Assembly (NCBI RefSeq): GCF_016836705.1
Contig: NZ_JAFCGY010000004.1
Location: forward strand, 186,001 to 250,000
Length of the DNA: 64,000 nucleotides
Direction: 5' to 3'
Source of the DNA: Mesorhizobium caraganae
GTDB lineage: Bacteria > Pseudomonadota > Alphaproteobacteria > Rhizobiales > Rhizobiaceae
Shown here: in pieces, positions 48,364-58,172 of the stretch
How the letters are laid out: each line of letters opens with the position of its first letter
Numbering within the stretch: the stretch's first letter is position 1
Notes under the pieces: generated by a model
What the model was told of the DNA's origin: nothing
Database searches by the model: none
Seen by the model: the letters and a program-made list of their open reading frames with translations, nothing else
Made by a program: the position numbers and the translations under genes

Positions 48364-49089
48364 TCAGGGATCCTCGCCGCTGCGGGCAAAATGCCACTCG
48401 ACCAGCGGCCTCATATGCGGCGCCAGTCCCTCCGGCAGGTCGGTGGCATGGCGGATGATCACCGGTCCCTCAATCTCCGGCTCGACCTCGGTGGCGACGA
48501 AGGCGCTGATGCGCCGCGCAATCTCGTCCGCCGGCTCCTCGACGTGGTAGCGGCGGAAGAGAACCGTGCCGGTCGAAGTCGACAGCGCGTGGTGGCGTTT
48601 GCCGCGCGCGGCGCCCGTCAGGTCAAGCCCGGTTTCCTCGCGCACCTCGCGGATCATGTTGAAATCGACATCGACGCGGCCGTCGCGAAAATCGATCGGC
48701 TCGAACGAGCCGGCGGCGAAATAGACGCGACCGGCCATGACCGTGTGCGAGCCCATGCGGATCGCCACCAGCGCATTGTCGCCGGCAACCAGCATGGCGT
48801 GGCCATAGGCGTGCTCGGCGCCGGTCCCTTGCCGGTTCTTGCGCCACAGCATGAAGGTCGAGTACTTCACCGCGTGGCAGCGCCCGGCGAGACGGTTGTC
48901 GCGCCAGGCGAGTGCTGACAAAAGCACCACGGTGCCGTCGAACAGCGCGGGTTTGGCTTCGGTCTCGAGCCGCCAGTTCTCAGTGATGGCCGGCGCGTTG
49001 TCGCGCTCGAACGGATGCTGGCCGGGGTCGAGCCGAACGTCGATCTCGTCGACCGGCAGGATGACATTGCGTGGCAGGTCGAAGCTCAC
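48364..49089 (-). CDS. Nudix-type hydrolase domain protein
   Basis: A 241-residue protein with a divergent Nudix region: GSFEPIDFRDGRVDVDF followed by the helix NMIREVREETGLDL, which supplies the REVREE metal site; spacing from the glycine is longer than in the classic box. It starts with GTG at 49089 behind GAGGGGGG. The substrate is unknown. It lies 15 bases after the endonuclease/phosphatase gene on the same strand, so they are probably co-transcribed, and converges on acdS. Confidence 0.8.
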   Translation of the reverse strand: MSFDLPRNVILPVDEIDVRLDPGQHPFERDNAPAITENWRLETEAKPALFDGTVVLLSALAWRDNRLAGRCHAVKYSTFMLWRKNRQGTGAEHAYGHAMLVAGDNALVAIRMGSHTVMAGRVYFAAGSFEPIDFRDGRVDVDFNMIREVREETGLDLTGAARGKRHHALSTSTGTVLFRRYHVEEPADEIARRISAFVATEVEPEIEGPVIIRHATDLPEGLAPHMRPLVEWHFARSGEDP

Positions 49090-49104
49090 CGGCTCAAGCC
49101 CCCC

Positions 49105-50217
49105 TCACGCCATGTCCAGCGTGATCGCCACCGGACAATGGTCCGAGGCCTTCGGCCGGTCCCAGCCGGCGCGCGGAAAACGCTCCACCGCCTGGCCGGC
49201 CGGAAATATGGTGCGCCAGGGCTGGCCGTTGCGGATGATGTCGGGAACGGCCGTCGCATTCTTCGCCGCCAGCCCCTTGGACAGCAGGATGTAGTCGAGC
49301 TGGCACAGATGCCGCTCCTGCGGCCCGCGCGTGTGGTAGAAACTCCAGCGGTCCATCTCCGGACGGCGCTCGACGACATTCTCGCAAAAGCCGCCGGCGG
49401 TCAGCACATTGAGGCAGGACTGGCTCTCGTCTATCACCTGGAAGCGGTAGCCATCGAAGGCGTCGCCCTCGATCTTCACCCGCTGCCGGTAGTCGTTCAT
49501 GTCGCCGCAGATCGCCCAGCGCTTGTCGGCGGCATGGTCCTTGCTGAAGCGGTCTTCGATGATGCGGCGCACGGCCTGCGCCTCGGCGACGCGCAGCGGC
49601 ATCGTCGCTTCGCGCCCGTCGAGCCCATTGCGTGGCGAGCCCATCGATTTGAAATGCACGAGATAGAGCGTCAACGGCACGCCGCCGACCTTGACGTCGA
49701 CCTCAAGGCAATCGCGCCGGAAGATGCGCTCATTGGCCTGATGCCCGAGTTCGGCGAGCTCCGGCGTGAACAGGCCGAACTGCTCGAAGGTGGCATAGGC
49801 ATAGCTGGTCATGCGCACGAATTCGATCGGCTGTCCCTGCGCGGTCTCGTTGCGCATCATCACGGCAACGTCGATGCCGCGCGAATCATTGCCGGCGGTG
49901 GTGTATTTCTGCCGGTAGCCCTCACCCACCATCTTGAAGAGATAGCCGTATTCGAAGGCCTTCAGCGCCTCGATATTGTCGACCTCCTGCATGCAGATGA
50001 TGTCCGCTCGCGTGGCAGCGATGGCGAGCGCCGTTAGCTGGCGCGTGTCGTCGGACTGTGCAATCGCACGCGCCTGCTCCAGCATCTTGTATTCGGCCTC
50101 GCTTTGGATGTCGAAAAGCGCCAGCGTACGGTCTTCGTTGAGCTGATTGCGGTAGCCGGAGAAATCGAACCTGTTCATCAGGTTTTCGACGTTGAAGGTG
50201 GCGAGGCGCAGCGACAT
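49105..50217 (-). CDS. Endonuclease/exonuclease/phosphatase-family protein
   Basis: A 370-residue protein from the ATG at 50217 ([20 protein letters not shown]). Metal and catalytic landmarks of the DNase I-like fold are in order: [16 protein letters not shown] with the metal-binding glutamate, [20 protein letters not shown], and the final [14 protein letters not shown]. There is no signal peptide. Family members cut nucleic acids or phosphoesters; which one applies here cannot be told. It shares a transcript with the Nudix gene, which hints at nucleotide or nucleic-acid clean-up. Confidence 0.92.
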   Translation of the reverse strand: MSLRLATFNVENLMNRFDFSGYRNQLNEDRTLALFDIQSEAEYKMLEQARAIAQSDDTRQLTALAIAATRADIICMQEVDNIEALKAFEYGYLFKMVGEGYRQKYTTAGNDSRGIDVAVMMRNETAQGQPIEFVRMTSYAYATFEQFGLFTPELAELGHQANERIFRRDCLEVDVKVGGVPLTLYLVHFKSMGSPRNGLDGREATMPLRVAEAQAVRRIIEDRFSKDHAADKRWAICGDMNDYRQRVKIEGDAFDGYRFQVIDESQSCLNVLTAGGFCENVVERRPEMDRWSFYHTRGPQERHLCQLDYILLSKGLAAKNATAVPDIIRNGQPWRTIFPAGQAVERFPRAGWDRPKASDHCPVAITLDMA

Positions 50218-50383
50218 GGCCGTGACCTTTGCCCGCAAGCAGCCCCGAAAACAAGAGGCCGGCCCTTGCTCGGCGAGGTTGAGGGAACCTTTCCGTTCAT
50301 CCTCCGTTCAGATGCAAAGGTCCATCAATAGGCCACTTCCTGGGGTCTTCCGGGCGTGGGGCCTGTATCTCTTGGAGAGTGCA

Positions 50384-50956
50384 ATGAACTCGCTCTTTTC
50401 TTCCACGGTCAAATCCGGGCTGATAGCGCTCGGTCTCCTCTCGGGTGTTACGGCGCCGTCCGCCGCCGGCCCGATCCTGCAGCCAAACCTCTCAATTCCG
50501 TCAAGCACCGCAGCCCCGACGATCACGCCGGTTCGCGACGACTGGGCGGGCGGCAATGACCGCCGCTCCTTCAACGATTGGCAGTGGCGTCGCCACGACG
50601 GCCGTCGCTTTTCCCGCAACTGGAATGGCGGAAACTGGAACGGCGGCAACTGGAATGGCGACGACAACTGGCGCTGGCGTCATCATCGCCACCGTCACAG
50701 CCGCGATTTCGATACCGGCGCCGCCGCAGTTCTCGGCCTCGGCCTGGGTCTCGGCCTCGGCAGCATCTACAACAACGGCTATTATAACAACGGCTACTAC
50801 GTGCAGCCGGCGCCCCGCCGCTACTATCGCACGCAGCGTCTTTCCAGCGCCCATGTCCAGTGGTGCTACGACCGCTACCGGTCTTACCGGGCCTGGGATA
50901 ACACGTTCCAGCCCTACAACGGCCCACGCCAGCAATGCTGGTCGCCCTATAGCTGA
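50384..50956 (+). CDS. BA14K-family exported protein with Gly/Asn/Trp repeats
   Basis: A 190-residue protein from the ATG at 50384 (GGAG 6 bases ahead). Residues 1-30 are a signal peptide. Residues about 75-100 are low complexity, with three NWNGG units, then a histidine/arginine-rich stretch ([14 protein letters not shown]) and a glycine-rich hydrophobic segment. The C-terminal 35 residues ([17 protein letters not shown] ... QQCWSPYS) are the BA14K motif, with two cysteines. BA14K was described in Brucella as an immunoreactive, lectin-like protein and is widespread in Rhizobiales. A terminator follows. Confidence 0.9.
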   Translation: MNSLFSSTVKSGLIALGLLSGVTAPSAAGPILQPNLSIPSSTAAPTITPVRDDWAGGNDRRSFNDWQWRRHDGRRFSRNWNGGNWNGGNWNGDDNWRWRHHRHRHSRDFDTGAAAVLGLGLGLGLGSIYNNGYYNNGYYVQPAPRRYYRTQRLSSAHVQWCYDRYRSYRAWDNTFQPYNGPRQQCWSPYS

Positions 50957-50976
50957 ACCATAAGCGACAATGCATG

Positions 50977-51003
50977 ACGGCGCCGCCCATCGCGGCGCCG
51001 TTT
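50977..51003 (+). terminator. Terminator after the BA14K gene
   Basis: ACGGCGCCG and CGGCGCCGT form a perfect 9-bp stem around a 7-base loop, followed by a short T run (TTTCC). The T-tract is weak, but the position 20 bases after the stop codon fits. Confidence 0.65.
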
Positions 51004-51125
51004 CCATTGGGAGAGACGGCTGGATAAGATCGCCGCTAACCATATGTTTATCGGCTCGGCCTATCTATGGATAAGGTGCCCCATCTGACGATCGCGCCCG
51101 GTCCGGCAGCGAAGGACGTGCCGTC

Positions 51126-51410
51126 ATGGCCGACAACGAACTGAGAAACAAACACCGGCAGCGCGTGCTGAAAGGCGCGACGATCCTGCTCGGCCTCACC
51201 AATTCCGAGGTCAAGTGCACTGTGCGCAACATGCATCCCGGCGGCGCCGAGCTGAAAGTGCCGATAGACGCGCGCGTGCCGGACGAATTCCTGCTCTATG
51301 TGCCGATCGACGGCATCGGCTACAAGGCTACCGTGCGCTGGCGCCGCGACGACCGCATCGGCGTCGAGTTCACCGGCACCGAGCGGAAGCCGCACTGGCA
51401 CTACGGCTGA
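51126..51410 (+). CDS. PilZ-domain protein
   Basis: A 94-residue single-domain protein. It shows the N-terminal basic segment KHRQRVLKGATI and the RNMHPGGAELKV segment that correspond to the RxxxR and (D/N)xSxxG motifs of c-di-GMP-binding PilZ domains, with VEFTG near the end. The second motif is altered (HPGG instead of SxxG), so binding of c-di-GMP is uncertain. It lies alone between the BA14K gene and the convergent ilvC. Confidence 0.82.
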   Translation: MADNELRNKHRQRVLKGATILLGLTNSEVKCTVRNMHPGGAELKVPIDARVPDEFLLYVPIDGIGYKATVRWRRDDRIGVEFTGTERKPHWHYG

Positions 51411-51441
51411 GATCTGTACCAGCTGATCGAAAGCCAGCATG

Positions 51442-51468
51442 AAAAAGCCGGCGGATCGCTCCGCCGGC
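51442..51468 (-). terminator. Terminator of ilvC
   Basis: On the minus strand GCCGGCGGA and TCCGCCGGC form a perfect 9-bp stem with a 4-base loop, followed by five T residues. It lies about 25 bases after the ilvC stop codon. Confidence 0.88.
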
Positions 51469-51493
51469 TTCGTCGCAATCCTAAAATTGCGGA

Positions 51494-53192
<1,699 letters not shown>

Positions 53193-53238
53193 GGTCGTTC
53201 CTCGGCGGCAGGCGAGCCAGCAAGAGCGGCAAGCCGTA

Positions 53239-53251
53239 CCGTACGTTACGG
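53239..53251. promoter_or_regulatory. Candidate TetR-family operator
   Basis: CCGTA-CGT-TACGG is a perfect 5-3-5 palindrome in the divergent region between the regulator and the DUF1772 gene. A further CCGTA copy directly precedes it (53234-53238), making overlapping half-sites. Confidence 0.5.
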
Positions 53252-53341
53252 TTCGCCGTTCTATGCCGTATTGCACTCGGCCTTGCAAGCCCTATTTCTG
53301 TCTCAACGGTTCGTCGCTGGACCGTTTGCTGTGGGAAGAAG

Positions 53342-53776
53342 ATGCTGGTCGGATTGCTCGCCTTGACGGTCGCCGCCGTGTTCTCCGGCGCCGCCATCTA
53401 TGTCAGCGTCGCCGAGCAGCCGGCGCGGCTTGGCCTCGATGACAAGGCACTGCTCAAGGAATGGCAGCCTTCTTACAAGCGCGGCGCGGCCATGCAGGCC
53501 TCGATTGCCATTGTTGCCTGCGTCCTCGGCCTGATCGCATGGTGGCAGACCGGTGGCTTCGCCTTTCTGCTCGGCGCAATTCTGATCATCCTGCCCTGGC
53601 CGTGGACGCTGATGGTGATGTTGCCGACCAACAAGCTTCTGGAAGCGATGGACGCGAGCGCCGACAACCCGCAAGCCAGGCCTCTGATCGTCAAGTGGGG
53701 CACCCTGCACCTGGTGCGCGCCGGACTGGGCGTGCTGGCGACACTGGCCTTTCTCTGGGGCAGCCACACGCCCTGA
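53342..53776 (+). CDS. DUF1772 (anthrone oxygenase-like) membrane protein
   Basis: A 144-residue protein from the ATG at 53342 (GGGAAGAAG ahead). Four hydrophobic segments are visible: residues 1-22, about 52-70, about 73-92 (FLLGAILIILPWPWTLMVML) and about 122-140. LPTNKLLEAMD and WGTLHLVRAGLG are DUF1772 landmarks. Some fungal members oxidise anthrones; bacterial members are uncharacterised. It is divergent from the TetR-family regulator that probably controls it. Confidence 0.82.
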   Translation: MLVGLLALTVAAVFSGAAIYVSVAEQPARLGLDDKALLKEWQPSYKRGAAMQASIAIVACVLGLIAWWQTGGFAFLLGAILIILPWPWTLMVMLPTNKLLEAMDASADNPQARPLIVKWGTLHLVRAGLGVLATLAFLWGSHTP

Positions 53777-53816
53777 TAGCTGGCCGGATATCGTCAGGCC
53801 CGTAGCACAGAGTCTC

Positions 53817-54275
53817 TCAGTCCGGAGCCGGCGGCAAGCGCAGACGGCCGAGCAACGCCGACACCGTGCTCAACTCATCCGCCGAGAGTTTGGCGCCGAC
53901 CAGTTCCGCGATCGAGCGGCCGTAGACCGCCCACATCCGCCGGCGCGTCTCGCGCCCTTTGGCAGTGATGCGGATGGTCTGACCGCGGCCGTCATCGGCG
54001 ACCTTCAGCTTCTCGACCAGCCCGTCGGCTTCGAGCCGGGCCAGCAGCCGCGAGATGTTGTACTGCGCAAACAGGGTGCGCTCGGTCAGCTGGAACGGCC
54101 GCAGCCCGCCCTCGCCCGCCTCGGCAAGCTCATGCAGCACGTCGTACCAGTCGAGTGGCGGCAAGCCACTGTCCTTCAAAGCCTCTTCGGCCCGTTCGAT
54201 GAGCTGGCGCGAAACGCGCATCAGGCGCGCCCAGGCCTTGATGGCTTCCGGCGAAGGCATGGCTTTCTCGGTCAT
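53817..54275 (-). CDS. MarR-family transcriptional regulator
   Basis: A 152-residue winged-helix regulator. The DNA-binding part includes LRPFQLTERTLFAQYNISRL (residues about 58-77), followed by the wing with VADDGRGQTIRITAKGRE. MarR proteins usually bind palindromes near their own promoter and are released by aromatic or oxidised compounds. It is divergent from the Rieske-GST genes with three matching palindromes between. No cysteine-based sensor is evident. Confidence 0.92.
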   Translation of the reverse strand: MTEKAMPSPEAIKAWARLMRVSRQLIERAEEALKDSGLPPLDWYDVLHELAEAGEGGLRPFQLTERTLFAQYNISRLLARLEADGLVEKLKVADDGRGQTIRITAKGRETRRRMWAVYGRSIAELVGAKLSADELSTVSALLGRLRLPPAPD

Positions 54276-54294
54276 GCCCGCATCCTAGGCGATA

Positions 54295-54355
54295 GATGCA
54301 GCCGCATCAAGCTTGACGATTGATGCGAATGCATCTATATTCATGCAACTGCATC
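54295..54355. promoter_or_regulatory. Array of three MarR-type palindromic operators
   Basis: GATGC-N4-GCATC occurs at 54295-54308 and 54322-54335 (both perfect) and as CATGC-N4-GCATC at 54342-54355. Start-to-start distances are 27 and 20 bases. The array fills the 97-base divergent gap between the MarR-type regulator and the Rieske gene, so it probably controls both directions. Confidence 0.75.
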
Positions 54356-54372
54356 AACCACCGAGGAGTCCC

Positions 54373-54678
54373 ATGAGACACGAAATCTGCAAAGTCGCCG
54401 ACGTCCCGCAGACGGGCAGCCTGATTGCACCGTTCTTCGGCCGCGAGGTCCATGTCTGGCGGAGCGGTGACCGCATCCGCGCCGCCGCCAATGTCTGTCT
54501 GCATTTCGGTGGGCCGCTCGACTGCAAGGATGGCAAACTCGTCTGCCAATGGCACGGCGCCGCCTTCGACATGACATCAGGCGACCGGCTCGAAGGCCCG
54601 GCGCCAAAAGCATCCCGCCTGATGTTCCTGTCGACGCGCGTCGAGGACGGCGCGTTGAACTATGTCTGGGGAGAGTGA
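54373..54678 (+). CDS. Small Rieske 2Fe-2S protein
   Basis: A 101-residue free-standing Rieske protein from the ATG at 54373 (GAGGAG ahead). Cluster ligands are C42 and H44 in VCLHFGGPLD and C58 and H61 in VCQWHGAAF. There is no oxygenase domain and no membrane anchor, so it may be an electron carrier or a ferredoxin subunit. It follows the operator array directly and starts 2 bases before the GST gene, with which it forms an operon. Confidence 0.92.
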   Translation: MRHEICKVADVPQTGSLIAPFFGREVHVWRSGDRIRAAANVCLHFGGPLDCKDGKLVCQWHGAAFDMTSGDRLEGPAPKASRLMFLSTRVEDGALNYVWGE

Positions 54679-54679
54679 C

Positions 54680-55420
54680 ATGCCTGAGAAGAATGAAATG
54701 ACTGGCAAGCTCACTCTCGTCAGCCATCATCTGTGCCCCTATGTCCAGCGCGCCGCGATCTCGCTGACCGAGAAGCGCGTGCCGTTCGAGCGCGTCACCA
54801 TCGACCTCGCCGACAAGCCGGACTGGTTCAAGGCGATCTCGCCTTTGGGCAAGGTGCCGCTGCTCATCGTGCGGGCAAATGGCAAGGAAACGGTGATCTT
54901 CGAATCCGCCGTCATCCTCGAATTCCTGGAGGAGACGCAAGGCAATCCCCTCCACCCGGCCGACGCTCACGCCCGCGCCCGGCACCGTGCCTGGATCGAG
55001 TTCGGTTCGGCGACGCTGAACGCCATCGGCCGCTTCTACTCGGCGTCGACAGAGGCAGCCTTCCTGGCCGAGTCCAGCGCGTTGTCGGCGATGTTCGATC
55101 GTCTGGAGAACGAATTGGCCGACCAGGCCGGACCGTGGTTCAACGGCGAGCGCTTTAGCCTCGTCGATGCCGTCTATGGCCCGGTCTTCCGCTATTTTGA
55201 CGCCTTCGACCGGATCGGCGGTTTCGGCATGCTGGACGGCAAGCCGCTGGTTCAGTCCTGGCGCAAGGCATTGAGTGAACGCGCCTCGGTCAAGGGCGCG
55301 GTTGCGCCGGACTATCCGCAACGCCTGCGTCAATTCCTGCGGGCGAGAAATTCGTTTCTCTCGACCCTGATCCAGCCGGATGATCTCGCCAGTGCGCCTC
55401 CTTTAGCCCGATCCGCCTGA
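54680..55420 (+). CDS. Glutathione S-transferase family protein
   Basis: A 246-residue GST from the ATG at 54680 (GGGGAG ahead). The N-terminal thioredoxin-like half has SHHLCPYVQRAAISLTEKRV with a CPYV motif, which suggests an omega- or DCM-type active-site cysteine, then SPLGKVPLLIV and FESAVILEFLEE, the glutathione site. The C-terminal helical half follows. Its last 131 bases overlap the end of the FAD monooxygenase gene on the other strand. It pairs with the Rieske gene under MarR-type control, fitting detoxification. Confidence 0.92.
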   Translation: MPEKNEMTGKLTLVSHHLCPYVQRAAISLTEKRVPFERVTIDLADKPDWFKAISPLGKVPLLIVRANGKETVIFESAVILEFLEETQGNPLHPADAHARARHRAWIEFGSATLNAIGRFYSASTEAAFLAESSALSAMFDRLENELADQAGPWFNGERFSLVDAVYGPVFRYFDAFDRIGGFGMLDGKPLVQSWRKALSERASVKGAVAPDYPQRLRQFLRARNSFLSTLIQPDDLASAPPLARSA

Positions 55421-56603
55421 ACGGATCGATCAGCGTTCCCGCCACCATCGAGGCAAGCACGCCTGGCACTGGCGGGATTTTCGCGATGGTCGCCACCAGC
55501 CTGTCGCGGAAGAAGGGCAGCATGGTGCCGTCCGACTGGTAGAACGGCGTCAGCGCCAGCGACAGCAACTGGAAGGTCCGGACATGCCATCGCCGCGCCT
55601 TGGCATAGGTCTCCAGCGCTGCCTCCACACTGTCCGCTTGTGCCAAGGCATGGCTGAGTGCTGCCGCATCGAGCAGTGCCATGTTCGCGCCCTGCCCGAG
55701 CTGCGGGCTGGTCGAATGCGCGGCGTCGCCGATCACTGCCAGACGCCGTCCCGCCGGCAGCCTCATCGTGTGATGGCCGTAGCGGGCCAGCGACAGCTGG
55801 TCGAACCTGTCGATCTGACTGGTGAACGCTTCGCACGCCGGCCATAGCGAGATCAGCCTCGCCTTCCAGGCGTCGAGGCCCGCAGCCCGGACCTGTTCGA
55901 CATCCGCCGGCTTCAGGCTCCAGAAGAACGCCGCCATTTTTTCGGCACCCGGCTGCGGCCTGCCGATCGGCAGCACGCCGATCATCACGCTCGCCTTGTC
56001 GTAGCGCTGCAGCAGCGCATTTTCATCGAACCCTTCGCGCCAGCCGAGCGATGCCCAGAACGCGCCATAGGCAAGCGGCCGGGGCTCGGCCGGATCGTTG
56101 AGGCTCTGGCGCAGTTTCGAGCGCGAGCCGCTGGCGTCGACGACGAGGTCGAACGGCCCTCCCCTTCGGCCAGTGTCGAAGACGAGGCTCGCCCGCTCGC
56201 CGACCACCAGCGTCTCGATCTCGACGCCGGTTTCGATGGCGATGCCCTGGCGCTGCACGGCGTGGAACAACACGTTGAACAGCGCCGCCCGGTGCACCGC
56301 CAGCCCGAAGCGACCGCCGGGCTGCGCATCGTAGCGGACGGCAAGCACGGTGCGGCCAGTGGTGGCATCCGCGCCATGCAGGCGCTCGATGCGGCTGCCC
56401 AGCGCCAAGATGTCGTCGAGCAGGCCGAGATCGGCGAGCACGCTCAAGCCGCTCGGTTGCAGGATCAGGCCGGAGCCGAGCGGCTTCGGCTCCTCGAAAC
56501 GTTCGAAGATGGTGACGTTATGCCCGGCGCGCTTGAGATAGAGCGCTGTGGCCAGCCCTGCCGGACCGGCGCCGGCAATCGCGATGTCGAGAGATTTTTC
56601 CAT
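55290..56603 (-). CDS. FAD-dependent monooxygenase (aromatic hydroxylase type)
   Basis: A 437-residue flavoprotein from the ATG at 56603 (MEKSLDIAIAGAGPAGLATA). The dinucleotide-binding GAGPAG is at residues 11-16, the second FAD motif is VIGDAAHSTSPQLGQGANMA, and the middle DLVVDASGSRSKLR fits the DG-type motif of aromatic hydroxylases. The substrate is unknown. The last 20 or so residues (SPAGIDAGVADSPAQPRP) look like read-through, and the 3' end overlaps the GST gene by 131 bases, so an ancestral stop may have been lost. Confidence 0.9.
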   Translation of the reverse strand: MEKSLDIAIAGAGPAGLATALYLKRAGHNVTIFERFEEPKPLGSGLILQPSGLSVLADLGLLDDILALGSRIERLHGADATTGRTVLAVRYDAQPGGRFGLAVHRAALFNVLFHAVQRQGIAIETGVEIETLVVGERASLVFDTGRRGGPFDLVVDASGSRSKLRQSLNDPAEPRPLAYGAFWASLGWREGFDENALLQRYDKASVMIGVLPIGRPQPGAEKMAAFFWSLKPADVEQVRAAGLDAWKARLISLWPACEAFTSQIDRFDQLSLARYGHHTMRLPAGRRLAVIGDAAHSTSPQLGQGANMALLDAAALSHALAQADSVEAALETYAKARRWHVRTFQLLSLALTPFYQSDGTMLPFFRDRLVATIAKIPPVPGVLASMVAGTLIDPFRRIGLKEAHWRDHPAGSGSRETNFSPAGIDAGVADSPAQPRP

Positions 56604-56678
56604 TGCCCGCCCAACCAATGGCCGGACAATCCTTCAGCGACCCTGCCAAATCAAGCCATTGCGGCATGCGCCAAAAAA

Positions 56679-57086
56679 TCAACCACCGGCGTCGAAGGCA
56701 GCACGTGCCTTGCGCACTGCATCGTGGTTGAGCTCGGCCCACAAGATCACCTGATGAAAGGCGCCGAACATAGAGCGCCCGAGATCGGTCAGGCTGTATT
56801 CAACGCCCGGTGGCTTGGTCGGGAACACCTCACGATGCACGTAGCCATCGCGCTGCAAATCATGCAGCGTCTGGGTCAGCATGCGCTGCGAAATGTCGGG
56901 CACAAGGCGCCGCAACTCGCCGAAGCGATAGGGTTGTTCAGCCAATGCCATCATCAGCAGCGATCTCCATTTGCCGCTGACGCCCTGGATGACTTCACGA
57001 ACCGGACAATTCGCAATATTGCCGCCGTCGCTGATCGCTTTGTAGATCTCCATCTTCGATTTCAGATTGATGACCTTGCCGTCCAT
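56679..57086 (-). CDS. HxlR-family transcriptional regulator
   Basis: A 135-residue winged-helix regulator. The HxlR signature CPVREVIQGVSGKWRSLLMM (residues about 27-46) is clear, with FGELRRLVPDISQRMLTQTL as recognition part and VEYSLTDLGRSM as wing. The single cysteine at the start of the motif is the redox-sensing residue in several relatives. It is divergent from an NmrA-type reductase gene, the same pairing as ytfH and ytfG (qorB) in E. coli. Confidence 0.93.
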   Translation of the reverse strand: MDGKVINLKSKMEIYKAISDGGNIANCPVREVIQGVSGKWRSLLMMALAEQPYRFGELRRLVPDISQRMLTQTLHDLQRDGYVHREVFPTKPPGVEYSLTDLGRSMFGAFHQVILWAELNHDAVRKARAAFDAGG

Positions 57087-57163
57087 GGCTGGTTCCCTGC
57101 GCGTGCCTACCTCCCGAAAAACTGCCTTCTTTACGGCACCGGGTCAATTCCTATTTTAGTGCT

Positions 57164-57180
57164 GGTCTCTTTTTGAGACC
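57164..57180. promoter_or_regulatory. Candidate HxlR operator
   Basis: GGTCTC and GAGACC form a perfect 6-bp inverted repeat around five T residues, 42 bases before the reductase start. Flanking GTGCT and AGCAC extend the symmetry with an unequal spacer. Its place between the two divergent genes fits an operator. Confidence 0.5.
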
Positions 57181-57222
57181 ACCAGAGCACCCGCCACATC
57201 GGCGCAAAATCAGGATCTCCCG

Positions 57223-58116
57223 ATGACCGAAACCCTTCTCGTCACCGGCGCCTCCGGCCAGCTTGGCCGCGGCGTCATCCGCTATCTCCTGGACACGCAT
57301 AAAATTCCACCGGCGCGGCTCATCGCCACCACGCGTAATCCCGAAAGCCTGGCTGATCTGGCGGCGAGCGGCGTTGTCGTCAGGGCCGCCGACTTCAACG
57401 ACGCGGCCTCGCTGGAAACCGCATTCAAGGGTGCCGACAAGGTGCTGATCATTTCGACGGGCGATCTCGATCTCAAAAGCGGCAGGCGCCTGAAGCAGCA
57501 CGAAAATGCCGTCGCCGCGGCCAAAAACGCCGGCGTATCGCATTTGCTCTACACGTCGATGCCCAATCCGGAGCCGGTATCGCCGGTCCTGTTTGCCGAT
57601 GACCACTACAGCACCGAGCAGGCCATCAAGGGGAGCGGCATTCCCTATACGATCTTCCGCAACGGCTGGTACCAGGAGAACTTGTTCCTGGCACTGCCGC
57701 ACGCGATCGCCTCGGGACGCTGGTATACGTCCGCCGGCGAAGGCCGCATCGCCCACGGCGCACGCGACGACATGGCAGCAGCGATTGCCGCCGGCCTTGC
57801 TTCCGGCTCGACCGACAGCAAGACCTACACCTTGACCGGCCCGCATGCCTACACCACTGCCGAGATTGCCGCGCTGGTAAGCGAGGTTACCGGCAAGCCG
57901 CTGGAAGTCATTCAGGTTCCGGATGAGGCGCTGACCGAAGGTGTAAAGGCAGCCGGCGTTCCCGAGGATTTCGCTGACGTCGTCGTGTCCTTCGACGTCA
58001 ACACGCGCTCCGGCCGCATCGCCATGGTGACCGACGCGATCGAGACACTGTCAGGCCGCAAGCCGCAAACGTTGAAGCAGTTTCTCAAAGCGAACAAGGC
58101 TGCACTGGCTGGCTAG
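57223..58116 (+). CDS. NmrA/QorB-type NAD(P)H-dependent reductase
   Basis: A 297-residue atypical short-chain dehydrogenase. The nucleotide-binding motif TGASGQLGRGVIRYLLD is at residues 8-24, then TTRNPESL, DFNDAASLETAFKGADKVLI, and FRNGWYQENLF. This layout matches QorB (YtfG) NADPH:quinone reductase and azoreductase relatives. It is divergent from an HxlR regulator and ends at a bidirectional terminator shared with kup. A quinone- or electrophile-stress role is likely. Confidence 0.9.
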   Translation: MTETLLVTGASGQLGRGVIRYLLDTHKIPPARLIATTRNPESLADLAASGVVVRAADFNDAASLETAFKGADKVLIISTGDLDLKSGRRLKQHENAVAAAKNAGVSHLLYTSMPNPEPVSPVLFADDHYSTEQAIKGSGIPYTIFRNGWYQENLFLALPHAIASGRWYTSAGEGRIAHGARDDMAAAIAAGLASGSTDSKTYTLTGPHAYTTAEIAALVSEVTGKPLEVIQVPDEALTEGVKAAGVPEDFADVVVSFDVNTRSGRIAMVTDAIETLSGRKPQTLKQFLKANKAALAG

Positions 58117-58143
58117 AACTACGCCGTAGCGCAAAACGTCAAA

Positions 58144-58169
58144 GGCCGTACCTTCGGGCACGGCCTTTT
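58144..58169. terminator. Bidirectional terminator between the reductase gene and kup
   Basis: GGCCGT-ACC and GGC-ACGGCC pair around a TTCG loop, with TTTT on the right and AAA on the left. It serves the plus-strand reductase gene and, weakly, the convergent kup gene, whose stop lies 4 bases away. Confidence 0.8.
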
Positions 58170-58172
58170 CTG

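Noticed and set aside
53817..58116. Genomic island or phage-like defence cluster
   Set aside because: Regulator/redox pairs are ordinary detoxification genes; no integrase, att-like repeats at a tRNA, or toxin/defence domains were seen.
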